DNA from: Gammaproteobacteria bacterium
Lineage (GTDB): Bacteria > Pseudomonadota > Gammaproteobacteria > Xanthomonadales > Wenzhouxiangellaceae
Direction: 5' to 3'
Assembly: GCA_003561495.1 (NCBI GenBank)
Contig: PWWM01000115.1
Coordinates: 1-6,543 of the forward strand
DNA length: 6,543 nucleotides
Part shown: positions 1 through 4,897 of the stretch, in pieces
How positions within the stretch are numbered: the stretch's first letter is position 1
Layout of the letters: each line of letters opens with the position of its first letter
Made by a program: the position numbers and the translations under genes
Notes under the pieces: generated by a model
Database searches by the model: none
The model's input: the letters and a program-made list of their open reading frames with translations, nothing else
What the model was told of the DNA's origin: nothing

Positions 1-488
1 CCGAGATCTACAGCTACGGTCATCGCAATCCGCAAGGCATCGTGTTCGATCCCGACACCGGCCTGGTCTGGTCCCACGAGCACGGCCCGCGTGGCGGTGA
101 TGAGCTCAATCTGATTCGACCGGGCGAGAATTACGGCTGGCCGGTGGTGACCCTGGGCATCGATTATTCCGGTGCTCGAATCACGCCCTACACCAGCCGA
201 CCCGGTATGGTTGATCCTCTGACCCACTGGACGCCCGCCATCGCCCCGGCCGGCATGAGCCAGTATCGTGGCGAGTTGTTCGAGGACTGGCAAGGTGATC
301 TGCTGATCGCCAGCCTGGTCGGGCGTGCCATTCATCGCATACGCCTGGATGGCGAACGGGTGATCGGTGAGGAAAAGCTGCCACTGGAGATCGACCGCAG
401 GCTTCGTGATGTGCAAGTCGGGCCTGATGGCGCCATTTACATCCTCACCGACCACTCCGACGGCGAGGTGTTGCGAATCACGCCTTGA
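1..488 (+). CDS. PQQ-dependent sugar dehydrogenase, C-terminal part (5' end outside window)
   Basis: This is the C-terminal part (161 residues visible, reading frame starting at base 3) of a glucose/sorbosone dehydrogenase family protein (GSDH fold, a six-bladed beta propeller). Known relatives such as E. coli YliI/Asd are periplasmic quinoproteins that oxidise aldose sugars with PQQ and pass electrons to the respiratory chain. The visible part starts with the family signature YGHRNPQG, followed by HEHGPRGGDELN and NYGWP (cofactor and calcium region in relatives), then the last blade with DVQVGPDGAIYILTD and a terminal GEVLRITP. The open frame continues upstream without a start, so the gene is cut by the window edge; the GTG at 42 is an internal codon. 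The signal peptide, if any, lies outside. It converges on zapG with no space between the stops. Family assignment is firm; the sugar substrate cannot be told from sequence. Confidence 0.93.
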   Translation, partial: EIYSYGHRNPQGIVFDPDTGLVWSHEHGPRGGDELNLIRPGENYGWPVVTLGIDYSGARITPYTSRPGMVDPLTHWTPAIAPAGMSQYRGELFEDWQGDLLIASLVGRAIHRIRLDGERVIGEEKLPLEIDRRLRDVQVGPDGAIYILTDHSDGEVLRITP

Positions 489-833
489 TCAGCTCTTCGG
501 CTCATTCTCGCGCGGGGCGCCGATGTGCTTGAGACGGACTTCCTGGTCGGTAACTTGGGGCATGCGCTCACGCACCGCCTTTTCATCGACCAGCTTGCCG
601 GCGCCATCGCTCAGGTGATCGAAGACTGCCTTGTAGCTGTCGGTCAGGCGATTGATCAGTTCAGCAGTCTGCACGAAGTGTTCGTTGACCTCTTCCCGGA
701 AGCGCTCATTTTCGCGCTTGAGTGATTCAACCGACGGATCCCGGCCGGTTCTTCCCAGGAAAAACCAGGCTCCGGCGCCACCCAGCGCCAGACCGGCAAT
801 CAATCCAACCACTACCCACCAGATCTCATTCAC
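489..833 (-). CDS. zapG: ZapG/YhcB family membrane protein (DUF1043)
   Basis: A 114-residue inner-membrane protein of the YhcB/ZapG family (E. coli YhcB is about 132 residues), linked in E. coli to cell division and envelope growth through interaction with divisome and elongasome proteins. Residues 4-26 form one transmembrane helix rich in Gly/Ala (IWWVVVGLIAGLALGG), followed by a positively charged patch (GRTGRD) and a predicted coiled coil at about 35-65. The family signature is the stretch at 50-79 (NEHFVQTAELINRLTDSYKA, then VFDHLSDGAGK). The C-terminal 30 residues are polar and probably unstructured. The start is a GTG at 831-833, chosen because an AAGGAG Shine-Dalgarno sits 9 bases upstream and the protein begins directly with the membrane helix as in relatives. 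It is a single-gene unit; its TGA stop abuts that of the convergent dehydrogenase gene. Confidence 0.92.
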   Translation of the reverse strand: MNEIWWVVVGLIAGLALGGAGAWFFLGRTGRDPSVESLKRENERFREEVNEHFVQTAELINRLTDSYKAVFDHLSDGAGKLVDEKAVRERMPQVTDQEVRLKHIGAPRENEPKS

Positions 834-842
834 GCTTCAAGT

Positions 843-848
843 CTCCTT
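843..848 (-). promoter_or_regulatory. Ribosome binding site of zapG
   Basis: Read on the minus strand this is AAGGAG, a near-perfect Shine-Dalgarno, 9 bases before the GTG start at 833. It decides the start in favour of this GTG. Confidence 0.8.
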
Positions 849-868
849 TTATGCATGCATTGGACCTT

Positions 869-898
869 ATGTTAGCAAGCTGACGCGAGTATTTTGAA
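869..898 (-). promoter_or_regulatory. Possible promoter of zapG (extended -10)
   Basis: On the minus strand TGCTAACAT (877 to 869) fits an extended -10 element (TGN followed by TAACAT, 4 of 6 to consensus). The -35 side is poor: TTCAAA or TCAAAA at a spacing of 17-18. Transcription would start near 861, leaving a leader of roughly 28 bases that contains the RBS. The geometry is right, but the match is weak enough to be chance. Confidence 0.22.
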
Positions 899-917
899 AA
901 ACACAGGATAAAAAACG

Positions 918-1091
918 ATGAGTAGCGGTCTGGAGGTTTGGGGGCTGGGCGACGAGTGGCCTTGCCCGGGGCCGGGCTCGGTCAAGCCCACTCGTCGCTT
1001 GTCGGGTAGGAGTTGGTTGATGATTGAGTCAGATCGTAGCCACCATCAGACCTTCAATCTTCTACTAACTGTCGCATTGGGTGGTATTTGA
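918..1091 (+). CDS. Possible short ORF (57 aa), or truncated 5' end of a lost gene
   Basis: ATG at 918 is preceded by AGGA at 905-908 (9-base spacing) and opens a 57-codon frame that ends with TGA at 1089-1091. A second in-frame ATG at 1020 has a better Shine-Dalgarno (AGGAG at 1008-1012, 7-base spacing) and would give a 23-residue peptide starting MIESDRSHHQTF. The C-terminus (NLLLTVALGGI) is hydrophobic, like the start of a membrane helix. The stop lies inside the left arm of the inverted-repeat element at 1074; the other arm has CC where this arm has TT, so the stop exists only in this arm. One reading is that element insertion cut off a longer membrane protein gene; another is that the ORF is chance. 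No family is recognised, and the first half also overlaps the hairpin at 949-998. Confidence 0.2.
   Translation: MSSGLEVWGLGDEWPCPGPGSVKPTRRLSGRSWLMIESDRSHHQTFNLLLTVALGGI
949..998. repeat. Long imperfect palindrome (stem-loop)
   Basis: The arms GCGACGAGTGG (949-959) and CCACTCGTCGC (988-998) are a perfect 11-bp inverted repeat. After one C/C mismatch the pairing resumes with CTTG (961-964) against CAAG (983-986), and after another mismatch with about five more pairs, leaving a loop of about six bases near 971-976. The structure is very GC-rich and should be stable as RNA or as a cruciform. No T-run follows on either strand, so it is not a standard intrinsic terminator. It could be a REP-like intergenic repeat, a processing site or a protein-binding site. 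Confidence 0.75.
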
Positions 1092-1113
1092 CCGATCACG
1101 GACTGACCGGGTG
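1074..1113 (+). repeat. Left terminal inverted repeat
   Basis: Begins GCATTGGGTGGTAT and ends GGACTGACCGGGTG. It differs from the right arm at five positions (5, 15, 16, 22 and 26 of the arm). Confidence 0.7.
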
Positions 1114-1250
1114 CGGCGGCCGGCAGCAAGTTCTTCCCGGACCATCCACGACACCCATCGCCAAATCGAAGTCACTGCGCTTGCAATCGGCATCTCGCAG
1201 ACACGACCGACCCCAAGGCCACCAAACAGGAAGACATCGACTTGCCCGTT

Positions 1251-1290
1251 CACCCGGTCAGTCCATGAGCGGTCGGATACCACCCGATGC
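1251..1290 (-). repeat. Right terminal inverted repeat
   Basis: Read on the minus strand it begins GCATCGGGTGGTAT and ends GGACTGACCGGGTG, the partner of the arm at 1074-1113. Confidence 0.7.
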
Positions 1291-1313
1291 TTCTCCACAA
1301 CCTCACCGCCAAC

Positions 1314-2867
1314 TCATATGTCTGAGCTTCTCCAGCGAAGATCGTAAAGGTCCAGCCGGCGATCCTTCATGTTGCGGACCGAACCGTGCGAGCGAACCTC
1401 GCGCAGGCTGTCGAGATCCAGGTCGGCAATCAGCATGGTCTCGGTGTTGGGCGTGGCCTCGTGGGCGATGGCATCGTGGGGAAAGGCGAAATCCGATGGC
1501 GTGAATACCGCTGCCTGGGAGTACTGCATGTCCATGTTCTCAACCCGGGGCAGATTGCCCACCGAGCCGGTGATGACCACGTAACACTCGTTCTCGATAG
1601 CGCGGGCCTGGGCACAGCGACGGACGCGCAAATAGGCATTCTTGGTATCGGTCCAGTACGGCACGAACAGGATATTCATGCCCTGCTCGGCCATCAGCCG
1701 CGGCAATTCCGGAAATTCCACGTCGTAGCAGATCAGAATGCCGATCTTGCCGAAATCGGTATCGAACACCTTGACGCGGTTTCCACCGGTCAGACCCCAG
1801 TAGGTAATCTCGTCCGGGGTGACGTGGGTCTTGTACTGGCGATCCCAGGTCCCGTCGCGCCGAAGCAGATAGCAGACATTGCGCAGCTGATCACCATCGT
1901 ACTCGGGCATGGAGCCAGCCACGATATTGATGTTGTAGGAAACTGCGAACTTGAGCATCTGGTCGCGGATGGCCTCGGTATAGCCGGCCAGTTGCCGAAC
2001 CGCCTCGGCTGGGCCCTGATCATTCCACGGCGCCATCAATGGACCATTAAAAAACTCCGGAAAAAGAACAACATCTGCCTGGTATCCAGAAACAGCATCA
2101 ACAAAGTACTCGATCTGCCCGTACAGGTCCTCCAATGAGCGCGTGGGACGCATCTGCCACTGTACCGCGCCGATGCGCACATCCGAGGGTCGCCCGCCGA
2201 TCAACCCGGCCCGCTTCTCCTCGTGGTAGATGTTGACCCATTCCAGCAACACCGCGAAGCCGGCCGAGGGCTTGTCATCGGGCAGGTAGCCGCGGACGAT
2301 CTTGCGCACCTGGAAATCGTTGGCCAGCTGAAAAGTCAGGATTGGATCGGTGATTTCCCGTGACCGTACCTTGGCGACGTATTCCTGGGGCGTCATCTGA
2401 TCGGCCACCTTGTGGTAGCCGGGGATGCGACCGCCAACCACAATGCCGCGCAGATTCATCTGTTCGCACAATTCCTTGCGCGCATCATATAGGCGTCGAC
2501 CCAGGCGCAGGTCACGGTATTCGGGATGCACGAACACATCAACGCCGTAAAGCACGTCACCCTTGGGATCGTGCGTGGTCAGGTAACCGTTTCCGACAAT
2601 GTCCCAGTAGCGATGGTCGTGACCCCAGCGAGTGTACTTGACCACCATCGAAATGGCCGCCGCCACCACTTTCCCGTTGTCCTCGATACAGATCTGGCCT
2701 TCCGGAAAGCGCTGGATCTGGGATTCAAACTGCGCCCGGTTCCAGGCTCCATCCAGCGAGCCCGGATAGACTTTCTCCATGATCACGGCAATATCGTCGT
2801 AATCGTCCAGGGTGGTCTGGCGCAGTATCAGCCGATGGCTGTCCGATGAATCCTGATTGTCAGTCAT
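1314..2867 (-). CDS. Bifunctional GNAT N-acetyltransferase / carbon-nitrogen hydrolase (class 12 nitrilase-like)
   Basis: A 517-residue two-domain protein. Residues about 12-215 form a GNAT acetyltransferase domain; its acetyl-CoA motif A is at 109-130 (VDVFVHPEYRDLRLGRRLYD), with Arg where the first Gly of the usual RxxGxG loop would be. Residues about 229-517 form a nitrilase-superfamily hydrolase with the full catalytic triad: Glu271 (VLFPEFF), Lys346 (RQYKTHVTPDE) and Cys380 (ILICYDVEFPE). This fusion corresponds to the uncharacterised RimI-linked 'class 12' nitrilases. The hydrolase half should cleave or transfer an amide through the Cys; the GNAT half should acetylate an amine. Neither substrate is known, and the protein is probably cytoplasmic as no signal peptide is seen. 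The start is uncertain: an upstream in-frame TTG at 2897 would add ten residues, but ATG at 2867 begins the family-like sequence MTDNQDSS. Neither start has a Shine-Dalgarno. It is transcribed alone, divergently from plcP. Confidence 0.88.
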   Translation of the reverse strand: MTDNQDSSDSHRLILRQTTLDDYDDIAVIMEKVYPGSLDGAWNRAQFESQIQRFPEGQICIEDNGKVVAAAISMVVKYTRWGHDHRYWDIVGNGYLTTHDPKGDVLYGVDVFVHPEYRDLRLGRRLYDARKELCEQMNLRGIVVGGRIPGYHKVADQMTPQEYVAKVRSREITDPILTFQLANDFQVRKIVRGYLPDDKPSAGFAVLLEWVNIYHEEKRAGLIGGRPSDVRIGAVQWQMRPTRSLEDLYGQIEYFVDAVSGYQADVVLFPEFFNGPLMAPWNDQGPAEAVRQLAGYTEAIRDQMLKFAVSYNINIVAGSMPEYDGDQLRNVCYLLRRDGTWDRQYKTHVTPDEITYWGLTGGNRVKVFDTDFGKIGILICYDVEFPELPRLMAEQGMNILFVPYWTDTKNAYLRVRRCAQARAIENECYVVITGSVGNLPRVENMDMQYSQAAVFTPSDFAFPHDAIAHEATPNTETMLIADLDLDSLREVRSHGSVRNMKDRRLDLYDLRWRSSDI

Positions 2868-2874
2868 ATCGACT

Positions 2875-2903
2875 TTGGGAATTGATAAACCGGCCAATAG
2901 GAT
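2875..2903 (+). promoter_or_regulatory. Candidate sigma70-type promoter for the plcP-agt-xseA-yigZ cluster
   Basis: TTGGGA (2875-2880) and TAGGAT (2898-2903) are separated by exactly 17 bases, each matching consensus at 4 of 6 positions. They lie in the 81-base space between the divergent GNAT-nitrilase and plcP starts. Transcription would begin near 2910, about 40 bases before the GTG at 2949. The match is moderate and is supported mainly by position and spacing. Confidence 0.35.
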
Positions 2904-2948
2904 AGCCCATGGCAGCCGTCATCGTTTCGCCATGTCGTTGACATCTCC

Positions 2949-3812
2949 GTGAAAAACACCGCGCCCAACATGTCGGCCAAGCTTCCGATGATGGGCCATG
3001 AAATGACAGTCAAAGCGCACTTTCCCTACAGACGCAACGTACGCACCATCTGGATTTCCGATGTTCACCTGGGTTTTCCCGGCTGCAATGCCGACCACGT
3101 ACTGGAGTTCCTGCGCGCGATGCGCTGCGAAACGCTGTACCTGGTCGGCGACATCGTCGATTTCTGGGCTCTCAAGAAAAAACGCTACTGGCCACAGGCC
3201 CACAACAACGTCGTGCGCTCCATCCTCGGCAAGGCCAAGCACGGCACTCGGGTGGTGTTCGTGCCCGGCAATCACGACGAGGTGATGCGCCAGTACGACG
3301 GCATGACGCTGGGCAATGTCGAAATCGTCAATGAACTGGTGCATGAAACCGCTGACGGGCGCCGTTTTCTGATTCTGCACGGCGACCAGTTTGATGCGGC
3401 GGTCATCAGCTCACCACTATTGGGTCTGATCGGTTCCACCCTCTATGACAATCTGCTCAAGGTTAATCGCCTGGTCAACTGGGTACGAGCGCGCTTCGGC
3501 AAGGACCACTGGTCTCTGGCCGCCTTTCTCAAGCAGCGGGTCAAGAACGCGGTCAAGTTCATTTCCAACTTCGAGGAAGCGGTCATCCGGGAAGCGCGCT
3601 CCAACAAGGTTGATGGACTGATCTGCGGACACATTCACCGACCCGAGATCACTGTCAATAAGGATGTGATCTATCTCAACTGCGGGGACTGGGTGGAAAG
3701 CTGCACCGCCCTGATCGAACACCATGACGGCAGCATCGACCTGATCCGTGCCCATGATGTACACGAGATCATCAAGTCCCTGCCACCACGCCTGAAGGAG
3801 CAGGCGGCATGA
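2949..3812 (+). CDS. plcP: PlcP-like metallophosphoesterase (phospholipase C type; LpxH-related, COG2908)
   Basis: A 287-residue calcineurin-like phosphoesterase with every metal-binding motif: SDVHLG (Asp38, His40), GDIVD (Asp68), GNHDE (Asn108, His109), LHGDQFD (His144) and GHIHRP (His228, His230). The sequence between them (YWPQAHNNVVRSILGKAKHG, then YLNCGDWVESCTALIEHHDG near the end) matches my recollection of the PlcP group, known from Sinorhizobium and marine bacteria, more than E. coli LpxH, which is shorter at 240 residues. PlcP is a cytoplasmic enzyme that splits phospholipids into diacylglycerol and a phosphorylated headgroup during phosphate starvation. The following overlapping glycosyltransferase gene supports this role. 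The start is unsettled: GTG 2949 is the longest; ATG 2970, 2988 or 3003 (MTVKAHFPYRRN) also fit, none with a clear Shine-Dalgarno, and the first 18 residues look unconserved. Many databases would name it UDP-2,3-diacylglucosamine diphosphatase. Confidence 0.8.
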   Translation: MKNTAPNMSAKLPMMGHEMTVKAHFPYRRNVRTIWISDVHLGFPGCNADHVLEFLRAMRCETLYLVGDIVDFWALKKKRYWPQAHNNVVRSILGKAKHGTRVVFVPGNHDEVMRQYDGMTLGNVEIVNELVHETADGRRFLILHGDQFDAAVISSPLLGLIGSTLYDNLLKVNRLVNWVRARFGKDHWSLAAFLKQRVKNAVKFISNFEEAVIREARSNKVDGLICGHIHRPEITVNKDVIYLNCGDWVESCTALIEHHDGSIDLIRAHDVHEIIKSLPPRLKEQAA

Positions 3813-4897
3813 GAATCCTGCTGGTTACCGATGCCTGGGCGCCGCAGGTCAACGGCGTGGTCCGCACCCTGGAAAAGACTCGTGAGACACTGATTGAATT
3901 TGGCCACCAGGTCGAGGTGCTTTCACCCGAAGGCCAACGAACCCTGCCCTGTCCCGGCTACAGCGAGATTCGCCTGGCAATGCGTCCTCATCAAGCCGTT
4001 CGCCAGACCTTTACCGGTCAGCCATTCGATGCCATCCACATTGCCACGGAAGGCCCGGTGGGCATGGCCGCAAGGCGCTGGTGCATTCGTCACAAGCTGG
4101 CATTCACAACCTCATATCACACCCGCTTCCCCGAATACCTGCGCTTGCGCGCCCCGGTCCCTCTGGACTGGTCCTATGCCTACCTGCGTCGCTTTCATGA
4201 CCCGGCTACGCGCACGCTGGTGCGTACCGAAACCCAGCGGCAATTGCTGACCGAGCGCGGCTTCTCCGACCTGGCAATCTGGCCCGGTGGTGTCGATACG
4301 CAATTGTTCCGGCCCCGCGGCCGGGACCATCTTGGTCTGCCGCGGCCAATTTCACTGTACATGGGCCGGGTCGCGCCCGAAAAGAATCTGGAAGCCTTTC
4401 TGGACCTGGATCTGCCAGGCTCCCAGGTGGTGATTGGCGGCGGTCCGGCGCTGGAGCGTTACAGCAGGGACTACCCCAATGCCCACTTCCTTGGCTACCG
4501 CCACGGCGTTGAACTGGCCGAAGCACTCAGTTCAGCCGATGTCTTCGTGTTTCCCAGTCGTACCGATACGCTGGGACTGGTCATGCTTGAAGCCATGGCC
4601 TGTGGTGTGCCCGTTGCCGCGTTTCCTGTCCCGGGCCCAAAGGACCTGATCACCGACGGCGGCAACGGCGCCCTCGATGACGACCTTCGCACGGCCATCT
4701 TCCGTGCCTTGTCGATCGACAGCGATGCCTGCATTGAATTCGCCACGCGCTTTTCCTGGGCCAACTGCACACGACGATTTCTCGACATGCTGCAACCCAT
4801 CGATGAACCGAGTGGGTTTGTGGCCGCGTATAATCCCGAGGCATGTCCATCGCCGCTCCCGGACCGCAAAGCCGGATCTATCGCCCTGGAGAACTGA
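3809..4897 (+). CDS. agt: GT4-family glycosyltransferase, Agt-like (glycosylates diacylglycerol)
   Basis: A 362-residue GT-B fold retaining glycosyltransferase of family GT4. The N-terminal domain opens with DAWAPQVNGVVRTL (8-21), then HIATEGPVG (77-85) and SYHTRFPEY (102-110). The C-terminal nucleotide-sugar domain has GRVAPEKN (186-193), the FLGYRHG turn, and DTLGLVMLE (253-261), where the usual E-x7-E motif has Asp in first place, as is common in the SQD2/PimB-like branch. No transmembrane helix is seen; such enzymes attach to the membrane face. The ATG overlaps the plcP stop (ATGA), implying translational coupling. With PlcP, the likely reaction is transfer of glucose or glucuronate to diacylglycerol, giving glycolipids that replace phospholipids. 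The sugar is inferred and could be another hexose. The last 30 or so residues are probably a non-conserved tail, which overlaps xseA by 55 bases. Confidence 0.78.
   Translation: MRILLVTDAWAPQVNGVVRTLEKTRETLIEFGHQVEVLSPEGQRTLPCPGYSEIRLAMRPHQAVRQTFTGQPFDAIHIATEGPVGMAARRWCIRHKLAFTTSYHTRFPEYLRLRAPVPLDWSYAYLRRFHDPATRTLVRTETQRQLLTERGFSDLAIWPGGVDTQLFRPRGRDHLGLPRPISLYMGRVAPEKNLEAFLDLDLPGSQVVIGGGPALERYSRDYPNAHFLGYRHGVELAEALSSADVFVFPSRTDTLGLVMLEAMACGVPVAAFPVPGPKDLITDGGNGALDDDLRTAIFRALSIDSDACIEFATRFSWANCTRRFLDMLQPIDEPSGFVAAYNPEACPSPLPDRKAGSIALEN
4829..4834 (+). promoter_or_regulatory. Perfect -10 box just ahead of xseA
   Basis: TATAAT, identical to the sigma70 -10 consensus, lies inside the agt coding region 8 bases before the xseA ATG. 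No recognisable -35 exists at 16-18 bases upstream (AACCGA region) and there is no TGN extension. If used, transcription would start at or within a base or two of the ATG, giving a nearly leaderless xseA message. Chance occurrence is possible. Confidence 0.3.

Larger units (their letters stand above)
1074..1290. mobile_element. MITE-like element with 40-bp terminal inverted repeats
   Basis: The two ends of this 217-bp segment are inverted copies: bases 1074-1113 match the reverse complement of 1251-1290 at 35 of 40 positions without gaps (shared core GGGTGGTAT, then GACCG, then GGACTGACCGGGTG at the inner end). The 137-bp centre is not itself palindromic and encodes nothing recognisable. Size, terminal repeats and intergenic location fit a non-autonomous miniature transposable element whose transposase would be supplied elsewhere in the genome. 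No clear target-site duplication is seen: the flanks share only TTCT at corresponding positions. The five arm differences suggest an old copy. It lies 23 bases beyond the stop of the GNAT-nitrilase gene. Alternatively it is a structured RNA or binding region with a long-range stem. Confidence 0.55.
834..1313. other. 480-base stretch without a convincing protein gene
   Basis: Between zapG (reading away to the left) and the end of the GNAT-nitrilase gene there is no ORF with recognisable homology. The stretch contains the zapG RBS and possible promoter (843-898), a repeat ATGCATGCAT at 851-860, a short ORF with plausible translation signals (918-1091), a long imperfect hairpin (949-998) and a 217-bp inverted-repeat element (1074-1290). 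ORFs of 77-138 codons crossing the element on both strands look like by-products of its GC-rich composition. No U-tract terminator was found on either strand. Confidence 0.6.

Noticed and set aside
949..998. Hairpin considered as an intrinsic terminator
   Set aside because: No T-run follows on either strand and no gene ends next to it.
1001..1020. GTCGGGTAGGAGTTGG resembling TGTAGGAGC-type REP repeats
   Set aside because: Only the TAGGAG core is shared and there is no adjacent inverted partner. The match is better explained as a Shine-Dalgarno-like sequence.
1060..1304. Target-site duplication flanking the inverted-repeat element
   Set aside because: The 14 bases on each side match at only 8 positions, mainly TTCT, which is not better than chance given that the arms are 87% identical.
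1065..1504. ORFs of 77, 88 and 138 codons crossing the inverted-repeat element on both strands
   Set aside because: They run through the terminal repeats, resemble no known protein, and the longest extends into the antisense of the nitrilase gene. A transposase would be much longer.
1386..2138. A 250-codon open frame on the plus strand inside the GNAT-nitrilase gene
   Set aside because: It is the complement of a gene with intact catalytic motifs; its translation shows no family resemblance.
2949..3812. Calling the phosphoesterase lpxH (lipid A synthesis)
   Set aside because: Length, the sequence between the metal motifs and the overlapping glycosyltransferase gene fit PlcP better. LpxH remains the main alternative.
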